Source of the DNA: Brachybacterium nesterenkovii
GTDB lineage: Bacteria; Actinomycetota; Actinomycetes; Actinomycetales; Dermabacteraceae
Assembly: GCF_900163655.1 (NCBI RefSeq)
Contig: NZ_FWFG01000064.1
Span: 50,817 to 114,816 of the forward strand
Direction: 5' to 3'
DNA: 64,000 bases
Shown here piece by piece: positions 8,443 through 17,512 of this stretch; the stretch's first letter is position 1; every line of letters starts with the position of its first letter. The notes under the pieces are model-generated. The model worked only from the letters and a program-made list of their open reading frames with translations. It did no database searches and was not told the DNA's origin. The position numbers and the translations under genes were made by a program.

Positions 8443-9195
8443 TCAGGCGGTGGGCGCTGACGCCGTCGCGCCGCTCCCGTGCTCCGCGTCCAGGCGCACG
8501 ATCGCGTCCAGGGCCATGACGATCATGTCGTCGAAGGTCTCCTGGCGCTCGGCCGCCGTGGTCTCCTCGCCGGTGATGATGTGGTCGGAGACGGTGCACA
8601 CGGCCAGCGCCCGGCGCCCGAACTGCGCCGCCAGCGTGTACAGCGCGGCCGACTCCATCTCGACGCCGAGGACGCCGTAGCCCGCGAGCGTCGAGGCGAT
8701 CGTCGTGTTCGGGTTGTAGAACTGGTCGGAGGAGAACAGCCCGCCGACCACAGCCGGCAGGGTCTTGGCCTGCGCCGCCTCCCACGCGAACCGCAGCAGC
8801 TCGAAGTCGGCCGCAGGCGCGTAGGCGACGTCACCGAAGCGGGGCCGGTTCATCGCGGAGTCGGTCGACGCGGCGATCCCCAGGATCACGTCGCGCACCT
8901 TCACGCTCTCGGCGATGGCGCCGCACGTGCCCACGCGGATGATCGCCTCCACGTCGTACTCGGCGAACAGCTCGTGGGCGTAGATGCCGATCGACGGCTG
9001 GCCCATCCCCGAGCCCTGCGCGGAGATGCGCACGCCCCGGTAGGTGCCGGTGTAGCCGAGCATCCCGCGCACGTCGTTGTACTGCTGGGGATCCTCGAGG
9101 AACGTCTCGGCGATCCACCGGGCGCGGTACGGATCCCCGGGCATGAGGACATAGGGGGCGATCTGGCCGCTCTGGGCCGCGATGTGCGTCGACAT
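8443..9195 (-). CDS. deoD: Purine-nucleoside phosphorylase, DeoD type
   Basis: A 250-residue protein of the hexameric NP-I family. It carries [11 protein letters not shown] near the N-terminus (phosphate-binding Gly and Arg), [33 protein letters not shown] (ribose-binding Met-Glu) and the SDHIITGE motif with the catalytic Asp. It catalyses phosphorolysis of purine nucleosides to free base and ribose-1-phosphate in purine salvage, matching hpt at 51.1 kb. A TACGCT box 7 nt before the ATG (9203-9208 on the plus map) implies leaderless transcription. It is divergent from the MFS gene. Confidence 0.92.
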   Translation of the reverse strand: MSTHIAAQSGQIAPYVLMPGDPYRARWIAETFLEDPQQYNDVRGMLGYTGTYRGVRISAQGSGMGQPSIGIYAHELFAEYDVEAIIRVGTCGAIAESVKVRDVILGIAASTDSAMNRPRFGDVAYAPAADFELLRFAWEAAQAKTLPAVVGGLFSSDQFYNPNTTIASTLAGYGVLGVEMESAALYTLAAQFGRRALAVCTVSDHIITGEETTAAERQETFDDMIVMALDAIVRLDAEHGSGATASAPTA

Positions 9196-9276
9196 GGGCC
9201 CCAGCGTACGGCCACGGCGATCGCGCCCGGGACTCCGGCCGGACAGCGGCGCTCCCGGGTGGGAGGATCATCCGTG

Positions 9277-10623
9277 ATGACCTCGACGAACGCTCCCTCC
9301 CCGTCCTCGGCGTCCGCCGGCCCCACCGCGCAGGTCCGCCGCGCGCGCTGGGCGGTCTCGCTCGTCTTCCTCCTCAACGGCATGTCGTTCTGCGCGATCC
9401 TGCCCCGCTATCCCGAGCTCGTCGAGGCCATCGGCCTGAGCAACTCCGCCTTCGGCCTGGCCGTCGGCATCGGCCCGATCGGCGGACTGCTGGCCGGGCT
9501 CGGCGCCGCCGGACTCATGCGGCGCCTCGGCTCGGCCCGCGCGGCCGTCGCCTTCCAGGTGGTCGCGAGCACCGCCCACCTGCTCGTCTACACGGCGCAG
9601 TCATGGCTGTGGCTCACCGCGACGCTGCTGCTGGCGATGGCCGCCGACGCGATCACCGACATCTCGATGAACGCCCACGGCATGCGGGTCGAGCGCCGCT
9701 ACCGCCGCTCCATCATGAACTCCTACCACGGGTGGTGGTCCCTGGGCGCGGCCGCCGGCGGACTGCTGGGCGCGGCCTGCGGTCAGCTCGGCGTCCCGCT
9801 GTGGATCCAGGGCCTGTTCGGCCTGGTCGTCTTCGGGGCGCTCGCGCTGGTGGCGGGGACGGCGATGCTCCCCGGGCATGACACGAGCGAGCGCGAGGAG
9901 CGTGCCGCCGAGCTCGCCGCGAGCGGCCCCGCTGCGGGCTCCGCCGCCGAAGTGCCCTCCGCCGAGCTCCCCGGTGCGGCGGTCTCCGGCCCGGCGGGTG
10001 ACGACGCGTCGCAGGGGGCGCCCGTCCGCGGCCGCTGGTCCCTCGCGCCGCGGACGCTGGGCATGCTCGCGGCCCTGGGCATGGTCCTCGTCTTCGCGGG
10101 CTCGACCGAGGACGCGGGCGGCACGTGGAGCGCCCTGTTCATGCGCTCGACCTTCGAGGTCGGCCCCTTCGTCGCGGGCCTCGCCTTCGTGTCGCTGCAG
10201 GGCGCGCAGATGATCGGCCGCTTCACCGGCGACGCCGTCGTCGACCGCCTGGGGGACCGCATGACGGCCCGCATCGGCGCCGTCCTCTCCGCGCTCGGCA
10301 TGGCGTTCGCGCTGCTGGTCCCGCACCCTGTCACGGCGATGATCGGCTTCGCGCTGGCCGGCTGGGGCATCGCGACGCTGTTCCCCGCGGCCTTCCGCGC
10401 CGCGGACGACATGGAGGGCGTGATGCCGGGCGTCGGGATCACCGTCGTCGGCTGGCTCGCCCGCCTGGGCTTCTTCCTCGCGCCCCCGATCGTCGGGGCG
10501 CTCGCCGACGCGATCACGCTGCGCTACGCGCTGTGGCTGATGCCGCTGTACGCCGCCGGGATCCTGCTGTTCTCCGGCGTCCTGGGGGGCCGTCGGACCG
10601 ACCGGCACGGACCCGCCGCCTGA
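9277..10623 (+). CDS. MFS transporter
   Basis: A 448-residue membrane protein with about 12 hydrophobic helices split 6+6 by a hydrophilic Ala/Pro/Glu loop around residues 205-255. After helix 2 it has LMRRLGSARAAV, the MFS loop 2-3 basic signature, and the second half begins LAPRTLGMLAALGMVLVFA. The N-terminal layout (SLVFLLNGMSFCAILPRYPE) resembles the YbjJ/fucose-permease-like sugar-efflux subgroup. Substrate is unknown. GGGAGG lies 10 nt before ATG 9277; a GTG at 9274 is an alternative start. Confidence 0.82.
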   Translation: MTSTNAPSPSSASAGPTAQVRRARWAVSLVFLLNGMSFCAILPRYPELVEAIGLSNSAFGLAVGIGPIGGLLAGLGAAGLMRRLGSARAAVAFQVVASTAHLLVYTAQSWLWLTATLLLAMAADAITDISMNAHGMRVERRYRRSIMNSYHGWWSLGAAAGGLLGAACGQLGVPLWIQGLFGLVVFGALALVAGTAMLPGHDTSEREERAAELAASGPAAGSAAEVPSAELPGAAVSGPAGDDASQGAPVRGRWSLAPRTLGMLAALGMVLVFAGSTEDAGGTWSALFMRSTFEVGPFVAGLAFVSLQGAQMIGRFTGDAVVDRLGDRMTARIGAVLSALGMAFALLVPHPVTAMIGFALAGWGIATLFPAAFRAADDMEGVMPGVGITVVGWLARLGFFLAPPIVGALADAITLRYALWLMPLYAAGILLFSGVLGGRRTDRHGPAA

Positions 10624-10659
10624 CGCACGGCCCCGTCGTCCGACGGCCCGGCGCGCGGC

Positions 10660-11277
10660 TCAGAAGCGGCTCGCGTCTCCTGCGCCCTCCCGGGCGATCA
10701 CGACGTCGCCACCGGTCAGGTCGACCACCGTCGTGGGCTCGGTGCCCACGTCGCCCGCGTCGATGACGGCGTCGACCTGGGTGCCCAGCAGGTCGTTCAC
10801 GATCCAGCCCTCGGTGGGCGGGTCCTCGAGGTCCGGCAGCAGCAGCGTCGAGGACACCAGCGGCTCGCCCACCTCCTCCAGCAGGGCCCGCGTGACCCGA
10901 TGGTCGGGGATCCGCACCCCCACCGTGTGCTTCTTGGGGTGGGCCATGCGGCGCGGGACCTCGCGCGTGGCCGGGAGGATGAACGTGTACGGGCCCGGCG
11001 TCGCGCTCTTGACCATCCGGAACACCGGATTGGACACGACGACGAACTGGGAGAGCTGCGAGAAGTCGGCGCACACGAGGGTGAAGTGGTGGTCCTTGCC
11101 CACCTGCCGCAGGCGCCGGATCCGCTCGAGCCCGTCGGGCGCGTCGAGCAGGCAGCCCAGCGCGTAGCACGAGTCCGTCGGGTACGCGATGAGGCCGCCG
11201 TCGCGCAGGATCGCCGTGGCCTGGGCGATGAGCCGGGGCTGCGGATCGACCGGGTGGATGTCGAGGTAGCGCGCCAT
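10660..11277 (-). CDS. Sua5/YciO/YrdC family protein (YciO-like)
   Basis: A 205-residue single YrdC domain. It has the TDSCYALGC nucleotide-pocket motif, the basic GKDHHF segment where Sua5/YrdC has KxR, the PGPYTFIL signature and VGVRIPDH near the middle. Sua5/YrdC proteins make threonylcarbamoyl-AMP for tRNA t6A37. The YciO subgroup keeps the fold but has weaker or uncertain activity, and the DHHFTLVC pattern fits YciO better than TsaC, so a t6A role is not certain. A TAGCAT box lies 6 nt before the ATG (11284-11289 on the plus map), indicating a leaderless message. Confidence 0.85.
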   Translation of the reverse strand: MARYLDIHPVDPQPRLIAQATAILRDGGLIAYPTDSCYALGCLLDAPDGLERIRRLRQVGKDHHFTLVCADFSQLSQFVVVSNPVFRMVKSATPGPYTFILPATREVPRRMAHPKKHTVGVRIPDHRVTRALLEEVGEPLVSSTLLLPDLEDPPTEGWIVNDLLGTQVDAVIDAGDVGTEPTTVVDLTGGDVVIAREGAGDASRF

Positions 11278-11311
11278 GGAACGATGCTACTGCGGTGCTG
11301 CTGCGGTCGCG

Positions 11312-12919
11312 TCACGCGGCCCCGGGCGCCTCCGTCCCGCGGACGGGTCCGGGAGCGATGTCGATGCGGCGCGGCACCTTCACGGGGGCGACGCGGGAAG
11401 CGACGAAGCGCTCGAGCTCCTCGGCGGTGCAGGTGGAGCCGGCGCGCAGGGCGACGCGGGCGCGGACCTCCTGCCCGCCGTCGGGCAGGTCCTCGCCGGT
11501 GATGACGGCGTCGGAGACGTCCGGGTGGCCCAGCAGCGCCGCGGCCACCTCGCGCGGGGAGACGGTGCGGCCGTCGGGCGCGTTGATCCGCGAACGGGAG
11601 GAGGCGAGCAGCTCGAGCTCCCCGTCGGGGCGCGGCGCGACCTGCGCCCCGGTGCGGACCCAGCCGTCGCCGGAGAGGACGTGCGCGGTCTCGTCGGGCC
11701 GGTTCCAGTAGCCGTGGAACACCTGGGGTCCGGCGACGCGCAGCTCGCGGTCGACGACGTCGGTCTGCACACCGTCGAGCGGGCGGCACAGCGGCCGTCC
11801 GTGCGCCGTGTCGAAGACCCCGGCGAAGGAGATGCCGCACTCCGGGCGGGCGTCGACGACGACGGCCTCGCGCCCGGTGAGGCGGTCGAGGCGGCGGACG
11901 ACCTCGGGGGAGCTGCCGTCCAGCAGGGTGAGGGTCCGCGGGACCCGGGAGAGGTCGGCGGCGCATGCCGGAGAGGACAGCGCGGCCCCCAGGAGGACCG
12001 GCGCGGGGCCGCACAGGACCTCGGGGCGCGTCCGGCGCACGGCGGGCAGCACGTCATCGGGCCGCGGGGCGAGCACCACGGTGCGGCCCTCGCACAGCGG
12101 CGCCAGCGCGGCCAGCAGCACCCCGGCGACCTCGTGCAGCGCGACGGTCGCGACGACGGGCCCGGGCGCCTCGGCGTCCTCCGCCCACAACCGGGTGAGC
12201 CGCCGCGCGCTCTCGAGGAGGTTCTCGTGCGTGAGCATCGCCCCGAGGACCTCGCCGTCCGGGCCCGTCGTGTACTGCAGCAGCGCGAGATCATGCGGCC
12301 CGGGACGCGGATGCGAGGCGTCCAGGGGGCACGAGGCCATGACGATCGACCAGGGGATCGTGCGGTCGAGCACGCGAGGCCGCGGGTGCTGGCGCGCGCG
12401 CAGCCGCAGCGAGACGGGCCGCGGCCGCAGGCGGACGGCGCTGCGCAGCTGCTCGCGCACGGCCGACTGCACCGCGGAGCGGACCATGTCGCGGGCGCTG
12501 CGGGGCGGGTCGACGGCGACCACGGCCTTCGGATGGACGTCGCGCGGCAGATCCCGGATGGCCCCCAGGGCGGAGCGGTCGGCGATCGTCAGCACGGGGG
12601 AGTGGTCCTCGAACACGCGACGCAGCTCGCGGGAGGTGGACTCGGGGTCGTGCGGGACGGCGATGGCGCCGATGCGCCAGATCGCGTGGACGGCGACCAC
12701 GGCCTCCGGATGGAGGGCGCAGACGAGGGCGACGCGCTGGCCGGGGCGGACGCCGAGGTCGATAAGCCCCTGGGCGAGGCGGTCGACGTCCTCGAGCAGC
12801 CGCGTGCAGGTGCGGCGCCGGCCGCGGTGGTCCACGCAGGTCTCCTGCGCGCGGCGCTCGGCCGTCTGCGCGAGGAGCTCGGGGATGCTCCCGGGGCGGG
12901 AGCCGGCGTCAACAGGCAT
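11312..12919 (-). CDS. Degenerate adenylate-forming (AMP-binding) enzyme homologue
   Basis: About 535 residues with ANL-superfamily architecture: an N-terminal subdomain (RPGQRVALVCALHPEAVV), a phosphate-loop equivalent, an EcGISFAG-like A5 region and a C-terminal subdomain. Several catalytic motifs are altered. The P-loop YTSGTTGxPKG is replaced by YTTGPDGEVLGAML. The GDWxRTGD hinge reads GDGWVRTGAQ, losing the aspartate. The C-terminal PRTxxGK lysine motif is replaced by a tail ending RGTEAPGAA. It may be a pseudoenzyme or a decaying acyl-CoA/fatty-acid ligase. I place the start at ATG 12917-12919 because a TACGAT box lies 7 nt upstream; a GTG at 12937 is the alternative. Confidence 0.7.
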   Translation of the reverse strand: MPVDAGSRPGSIPELLAQTAERRAQETCVDHRGRRRTCTRLLEDVDRLAQGLIDLGVRPGQRVALVCALHPEAVVAVHAIWRIGAIAVPHDPESTSRELRRVFEDHSPVLTIADRSALGAIRDLPRDVHPKAVVAVDPPRSARDMVRSAVQSAVREQLRSAVRLRPRPVSLRLRARQHPRPRVLDRTIPWSIVMASCPLDASHPRPGPHDLALLQYTTGPDGEVLGAMLTHENLLESARRLTRLWAEDAEAPGPVVATVALHEVAGVLLAALAPLCEGRTVVLAPRPDDVLPAVRRTRPEVLCGPAPVLLGAALSSPACAADLSRVPRTLTLLDGSSPEVVRRLDRLTGREAVVVDARPECGISFAGVFDTAHGRPLCRPLDGVQTDVVDRELRVAGPQVFHGYWNRPDETAHVLSGDGWVRTGAQVAPRPDGELELLASSRSRINAPDGRTVSPREVAAALLGHPDVSDAVITGEDLPDGGQEVRARVALRAGSTCTAEELERFVASRVAPVKVPRRIDIAPGPVRGTEAPGAA

Positions 12920-12963
12920 GGACGGGATCGTAGGCACGTCCCCTGGGACGAACCTCAGCGCCG

Positions 12964-13035
12964 ACCGTGCGTCGTGCGTGGTGCGTCCTGCGTGGTGCGG
13001 TGCGCTGGCCGTGCGCCGTGCGCCGTGCGCGGGGC
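12964..13035. repeat. Degenerate GTGCGY simple repeat
   Basis: About 70 bp made almost only of variants of GTGCGT/GTGCGC, between the leaderless promoter of the AMP-binding gene and the end of the DUF952 gene. No coding signal is visible. Confidence 0.6.
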
Positions 13036-13043
13036 GGGGCGGC

Positions 13044-13415
13044 TCAGGCGACGACGACGAACTCGCGCCCGACCCACTTCGTCCGCCGGACGCGGACGAC
13101 GGCGCTGATCGGCAGCGGACCGAGGATGTGCGGGTACGTCTCGTCGGCCTCGTCCCCGTCGGTGCCGGGCTCGAACTCGACGTGCACGCCGGCCCGCTCG
13201 ACCGCGTCGACGTCGATCTCGAGGATCACCAGGTCCTCGGGCCGATCCGGGTAGACGCGGCGTGCGACGGAGGAGATCTGCTCGGGCCAGGACGCGTGCA
13301 GGTAGCCGACCTCGGCGAGGTCGCGGCCGCGCGTGGAGACCGTGTAGCGCCCGGCGCGCACGGCGTCCTCCCAGGCGGAGAGCTCGGTGATGTGCCAGAT
13401 GAGGGGCGCGGGCAT
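13044..13415 (-). CDS. DUF952 family protein
   Basis: A 123-residue protein matching DUF952: an IWHITELSAWEDAVRAG opening, VGYLHASWPEQISSVARRVY, LVILEIDVDAVE, and YPHILGPLPISAV near the end. The fold resembles ADP-ribosyltransferase-like or RNA 2'-phosphotransferase-like small domains, but the biochemical role is unknown. A TACACT box lies 7 nt before the ATG (13423-13428 on the plus map), consistent with a leaderless start. It is divergent from the phosphatase gene. Confidence 0.82.
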   Translation of the reverse strand: MPAPLIWHITELSAWEDAVRAGRYTVSTRGRDLAEVGYLHASWPEQISSVARRVYPDRPEDLVILEIDVDAVERAGVHVEFEPGTDGDEADETYPHILGPLPISAVVRVRRTKWVGREFVVVA

Positions 13416-13498
13416 GAGGGGGAGTGTAGCGTGGGCGGACGGTCGCCCTGCGCCCTGCTCGACGGGCTCCGCTCCCCGGGGCGACGAGGGAGGAACCC

Positions 13499-14011
13499 AT
13501 GGTCTGCCGAGTGCTGACGGTGTGCACGGGCAACATCTGCCGCTCGCCGATGGCCGAATTCATGCTGCGCGAGGCCTTCGGGCGCGCCGGGCTGGGCGAG
13601 AGCGTCGAGGTCGCCTCGGCCGGGACCACCTCGTGGGAGGCGGGCGAGCCGATCGACCCGCGCGCCGCCGCCGTCCTGTCGGCCCGGGGCATCGACTCCT
13701 CCGCCCACCGCGCACGCCACATGGCCCGGGAGGAGCTGGAGCGGGCGGACCTGATCCTGGCCCTCGACGACGACCACGTCGGCCCCCTGCGCCGCGTCGC
13801 CGGCGCCGCCTCGCAGCGCATCCGCATGATCCGCGCCTTCGACCCCGACGCGGGCGAGGACCTCGGCATCCGCGACCCCTGGTACGGGGACGACGCGGAC
13901 TTCGACCGCGCCGCCGCGCTGCTGGACGCGGCGATCCCCGGGATCGTCGAGCACGTCCGGGGGCTCGTCGAGGACGGCCGCACGCTCGAGGACCGGGGGG
14001 TTCGGGCATGA
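13499..14011 (+). CDS. Low-molecular-weight protein-tyrosine phosphatase
   Basis: A 170-residue enzyme with the P-loop C9-x5-R15 (VCTGNICRSPMAE) near the N-terminus and the general-acid aspartate loop RDPWYGDDADF near residue 125. It dephosphorylates phosphotyrosine proteins, as PtpA-type enzymes do in actinobacteria, and may also act on arsenate-like or small phosphate esters. Its stop overlaps the start of the amidase gene (ATGA at 14008-14011), so the two are translationally coupled. A GGGAGGAAC site precedes ATG 13499. Confidence 0.9.
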   Translation: MVCRVLTVCTGNICRSPMAEFMLREAFGRAGLGESVEVASAGTTSWEAGEPIDPRAAAVLSARGIDSSAHRARHMAREELERADLILALDDDHVGPLRRVAGAASQRIRMIRAFDPDAGEDLGIRDPWYGDDADFDRAAALLDAAIPGIVEHVRGLVEDGRTLEDRGVRA

Positions 14012-15501
14012 GCGGGTCCGATCGGTCTGCCGACCGCGCCCCGGAGTCGCTCGGGGCGCTCGAGCTGGCGCGCGCCCTGCGCACCGGGATCGTCGACGTG
14101 CGCGAGCACACCGAGAGCGTGCTGGCGCTCGCCGCGGAGCGCGGCGCGCGGGTCGGCGCCTTCGCGCATCTGGCCCCGGAGCTGTCGCGCCGGCAGGCGG
14201 AGGAGGCCGCGGCCGCCCTCGAGCGCGGCGATCCGCGCCCCCTGCTGGGCGTCCCGATGCCGATCAAGGATCTGACGCGCGTCGCCGGTCTCCCCGTCGA
14301 GGCCGGGAGCGTCGTGATGCGCGGGACCGTCGCGGAGACGACCGACGGCGTGGCCGAGGACATCCTGGCCGCCGGGACGGTGACCATCGGCAAGACCTCG
14401 ACGCCCGAGTTCGGCATGCCCTGCTACACCGAGCCCGCCACCGGCGCGCCCGCCCGCACCCCGTGGGACCTGCGGCGCACGGCCGGGGGATCCAGCGGCG
14501 GGGCGGCCGCCGCGGTCGCCTCCGGCGTCGTGTCTTTGGCCCACGGCTCCGACGGCGGCGGCTCGATCCGCATCCCCGCGGCCTGCTGCGGGATCATCGG
14601 GCTGAAGCCCACGCGGGGGCTCGTCTCCCCGGGCCCGCACGGCACCGAGGGGCCGGGCCTGGTCACCGACGGCGTGCTCGCGCGGACCGTGCGGGACGCC
14701 GCGGCGGGCCTCGACGCCATCGCGCGCACGCGCCCCGGGGACGCCTTCGGGCGCGAGCGCGCCGCGGAATCGTTCCGAGCGGCCGTCGAGGACGGTGCCC
14801 GCGTGCTCGGGGACGCGGCCGGCGGCGGGCGGACGCTGCGCATCGGCGTCCTCACCCAGCCCCTGAACATCGACACGGCGATCCATCCCGCCGCGCTGCG
14901 GGGAGTCGAGCGCGCCCGCGCGCTGCTCGCGGATGCGGGCCACGTGCTGCAGGACGTCGACGCCCCGTTCACCCCCGAGCAGTGGCGCGCGTTCACGCCG
15001 ATCTGGTCCACGGGCGCCGCCGCGATCGAGCTGCCGCCCGCGGCCGAGGAGCATCTCGAGCCGCTCACGCGCTGGCTGCGGGAGACGGGACGCGCGGTCA
15101 GCGGCGTCGAGCTCGCCCGCGCGCTCGGCGGGATGCAGGCCGTCGCCCGCCGCGCCGGGGAGGCGTTCGCCTCCTTCGACCTGATCCTCACGCCGTCGCT
15201 GTCCGGTCCGCCCGCCTTCCCGGCGGACCTCCGCCTGGAGGACCCGGCCGCGGACTTCGATGCCCAGTGCGCGTTCACGCCGTGGACCAGCACCTGGAAC
15301 ATGACCGGCATGGCCGCGGTCAGCGTGCCGCTGCACCGCGAGGAGATCAATGGCGTGGAGCTGCCCTTCGGCATCCACCTCGGCGCTGTGCGCCCCGGGG
15401 CCGAGGGCTTGCTGCTGGCCGTCGCCGCCCTGCTCGAGGCCCGCGACCCGTGGCCGCTGATCCGCGTGCCGGACGGCGATCCGGCGGCGGCTGAGGCGTG
15501 A
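14008..15501 (+). CDS. Amidase (amidase signature family)
   Basis: A 497-residue enzyme with the Ser-cisSer-Lys triad: Lys87 in MPIKDLT, cis-Ser in AGGSSGGAAAAV (residues 159-170) and nucleophile Ser186 in GSDGGGSIRIPA. It hydrolyses a carboxamide to acid and ammonia. It is not GatA: no gatC/gatB neighbours are present and the C-terminal half resembles general amidases or 6-aminohexanoate-cyclic-dimer hydrolase-like enzymes. It starts inside the phosphatase stop codon and ends inside the start of the S4 gene, so three genes form a tight operon. Confidence 0.88.
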   Translation: MSGSDRSADRAPESLGALELARALRTGIVDVREHTESVLALAAERGARVGAFAHLAPELSRRQAEEAAAALERGDPRPLLGVPMPIKDLTRVAGLPVEAGSVVMRGTVAETTDGVAEDILAAGTVTIGKTSTPEFGMPCYTEPATGAPARTPWDLRRTAGGSSGGAAAAVASGVVSLAHGSDGGGSIRIPAACCGIIGLKPTRGLVSPGPHGTEGPGLVTDGVLARTVRDAAAGLDAIARTRPGDAFGRERAAESFRAAVEDGARVLGDAAGGGRTLRIGVLTQPLNIDTAIHPAALRGVERARALLADAGHVLQDVDAPFTPEQWRAFTPIWSTGAAAIELPPAAEEHLEPLTRWLRETGRAVSGVELARALGGMQAVARRAGEAFASFDLILTPSLSGPPAFPADLRLEDPAADFDAQCAFTPWTSTWNMTGMAAVSVPLHREEINGVELPFGIHLGAVRPGAEGLLLAVAALLEARDPWPLIRVPDGDPAAAEA

Positions 15502-16013
15502 TGGCCATCGCCGATGCCGGCCCGGTCTCGCCGCAGACCGGCCCGACGTCGCCGCAGCCGGGCCCGACGTCGCCACAGCCCGGCCCGTCCGCGCCGCAGG
15601 CGGGCCCGACGTCGCCACAGCCCGGCCCGTCCGCGCCGCAGCCGGGCGACCCGAGTGCGGTGCGCCTCGATGTCTGGCTGTGGTCGGTGCGGCTCGCCAA
15701 GACCCGCTCGGCGGCGACGGCCGACTGCCGCGGCGGCCACGTGCGTCTGAACGGGCAGCCGGTCAAGGCCGCGCAGCCGGTGCATCCGGGCGATGAGGTG
15801 CGCCTGCGTCGTCCGGGCATCGAGCACGTCTACCGCGTGCGGCGCCTGCTGGCCCGGCGCGTGGGCGCGCCCATCGCCCGCGGTGCCTACGAGGACCTGA
15901 CCCCGCCGCCGCCCCCGCAGATGCTCGCGCGGCCGCCCCGCCGCGATCAGGGGGCGGGACGGCCGACGAAGAAGGAGCGGCGGGAGATGGACCGCCTGCG
16001 CGGGCGGGATTGA
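15501..16013 (+). CDS. RNA-binding S4 domain protein (Hsp15-like) with an N-terminal heptapeptide repeat
   Basis: About 170 residues. After a repetitive N-terminus, the S4 domain begins VRLDVWLWSVRLAKTRSAAT and contains GGHVRLNGQPVKAAQPV and VHPGDEVRLR, the hallmark of HslR/Hsp15-like proteins that bind stalled 50S-peptidyl-tRNA complexes. The C-terminus is basic (GRPTKKERREMDRLRGRD), also typical. Start is GTG 15498 or ATG 15501; both overlap the amidase TGA. The linker of six heptapeptides before the domain (residues 6-47) is not part of the family. Confidence 0.85.
   Translation: MAIADAGPVSPQTGPTSPQPGPTSPQPGPSAPQAGPTSPQPGPSAPQPGDPSAVRLDVWLWSVRLAKTRSAATADCRGGHVRLNGQPVKAAQPVHPGDEVRLRRPGIEHVYRVRRLLARRVGAPIARGAYEDLTPPPPPQMLARPPRRDQGAGRPTKKERREMDRLRGRD
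15516..15641 (+). repeat. Six tandem 21-bp repeats encoding xGPxSPQ heptapeptides
   Basis: Residues 6-47 of the S4 protein consist of six units of the form xGP(V/T/S)(S/A)PQ. At the DNA level the units differ by a few substitutions, and two unit types alternate. The repeat length is a multiple of three, so copy-number change keeps the frame. Confidence 0.85.
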
Positions 16014-16040
16014 CCCGTCGAGGGCGGGACTGACCCGTCG
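16001..16040. repeat. 20-bp tandem duplication across the S4 gene stop codon
   Basis: Positions 16001-16020 and 16021-16040 are adjacent copies with two mismatches, each containing a TGA followed by CCCGTCG. The first copy holds the true stop of the S4 gene. Confidence 0.8.
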
Positions 16041-16054
16041 CGCAGGCGGACACG

Positions 16055-17512
16055 TCAGCGGGCGAAGGCGAGGAGCTCCTGCCGGTTGGCCGTGAGACGG
16101 TCGAGGAGACGGCGCTCCTCGGCGACGGCCTTCGGATTCGCCCCGTCGGCCAGCAGGCGCTGCCGGTTGGACGCCAGGTCCGCGGACTCGCGGATGAAGC
16201 GGCGCATCACCTGGGGCGCCCCGATGGCGCGGGCCCAGCGGCGACCCTCGCGGCGTCCCTTCCAGGTCGCGAGCATGTCGACCTCCTCATGGGTGAGCCA
16301 GCCCTGGTTGGCGTAGTCACCCAGGCGGATCCGCGTCAGGCGGGACTCGTCGAACACGAGGTAGCCGATCAGGCACAGCCACAGGGCGGATTCGAACATC
16401 TCGAGGATCAGCATGATGATCAGGCCCGTGAGACCCATCGCGCCCATCATGAGCGAGCTGCCGCCGTTCCACAGCGCGTGCAGGGCGATGCCGGGCCAGG
16501 TCGCCACGAGGAACGCCACGAGCGCGGGGATCGTGCCCCACTTGCGCACGACGAGCCCCATGATCACGCCGGTCAGCGACGTGTAGATCGCGTGGCCGAA
16601 GATCCCGATCACGCCGCGGATCGTGATGATCATGATCGAGTCGGTGATGGTGCCGCCGGCGTCGACGAGGTTCAGGTAGTAGCCGATGTTCTCGACGAAG
16701 GCGAAGCCGCCGCCGATCAGCGCGCCGTAGACCAGGCCGTCCAGCGGCCCGTTGAACGCCTTGCGGGCGACCAGCAGCAGGACCACGAGCCCCAGGCCCT
16801 TGCTGGTCTCCTCGACGATCGGTGCGACGGCGGCGCTGACGAGGAAGTCGGCCGCCCCCTCGCTGCCGGTCATGGAGTAGATGAAGATGATCAGCGCCGT
16901 ATTGAGGATGTACGCGGCGCTCGCGGCGATCGCCGCGCCCCAGAACACGGCGATGAGGAGCAGCGGGAGCGGCTGCGGGTCCCAGCGGTCGGCCAGCACG
17001 ATGATCCCGATGATCACGAGCAGCGAGACGAAGGCGATCGCGGCGTAGACCGGCCACAGCACCGGGTTGGACTGCCCGGCCATGACGAAGGACGCGAAGC
17101 CGATCAGCAGGGTCACCGCGAGGATCAGCCCCAGCACGCCCGCGAGCACCCAGGCGACGATGGTCGAGACCGGGACGGGCGTCTTCTGCTGCGATACCTG
17201 CTCGATGCGGCGGGTCTGCGTGGCCCATGCCGACTGCGGCTGCGCCTGCTGCGGCTGCTGGATCCCGTGGGGCGCGTAGCGCTGGCGGGTGAGCGTGGAG
17301 ACGGGGTGCACCGACGTGTCGTACAGCTTCGGCAGGCCGTAGTCCACGTGCTGCGGGGCCTGCTGGAACTGCGGGGAGCCGGCGGCGGTGCCCTGCGGGG
17401 CGGCGCCCGGGCGGGGGCGGCCGTTGGGCATGACCTGACCGGAGCCCTGCGGGGGGTGCTGGCCCGGGGGCGGGTACGGCCCGGATCCCTGAGGAGGCAT
17501 CGGCTGGTTCAT
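16055..17512 (-). CDS. PrsW family intramembrane metalloprotease
   Basis: A 485-residue protein. The N-terminal 115 residues are Pro/Gln/Gly-rich and cytoplasmic; then about eight membrane helices follow. PrsW active-site signatures are present: EETSKGLGLV (first Glu pair), FVENIGYYLNL (second Glu-Asn) and GHAIYTSLTG plus ALHALWN (metal-binding His). PrsW proteases cut anti-sigma factors or other membrane proteins; the substrate here is unknown. It begins inside the stop codon of the DUF4282 gene upstream (ATGA overlap), so the two are co-expressed. Confidence 0.88.
   Translation of the reverse strand: MNQPMPPQGSGPYPPPGQHPPQGSGQVMPNGRPRPGAAPQGTAAGSPQFQQAPQHVDYGLPKLYDTSVHPVSTLTRQRYAPHGIQQPQQAQPQSAWATQTRRIEQVSQQKTPVPVSTIVAWVLAGVLGLILAVTLLIGFASFVMAGQSNPVLWPVYAAIAFVSLLVIIGIIVLADRWDPQPLPLLLIAVFWGAAIAASAAYILNTALIIFIYSMTGSEGAADFLVSAAVAPIVEETSKGLGLVVLLLVARKAFNGPLDGLVYGALIGGGFAFVENIGYYLNLVDAGGTITDSIMIITIRGVIGIFGHAIYTSLTGVIMGLVVRKWGTIPALVAFLVATWPGIALHALWNGGSSLMMGAMGLTGLIIMLILEMFESALWLCLIGYLVFDESRLTRIRLGDYANQGWLTHEEVDMLATWKGRREGRRWARAIGAPQVMRRFIRESADLASNRQRLLADGANPKAVAEERRLLDRLTANRQELLAFAR

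Noticed and set aside
12964..13035. Regulatory RNA in the GTGCGY repeat
   Set aside because: Simple low-complexity sequence with no promoter or terminator of its own.
14008..15501. GatA subunit of the tRNA amidotransferase
   Set aside because: No gatB or gatC neighbours, and the C-terminal half resembles general amidases.
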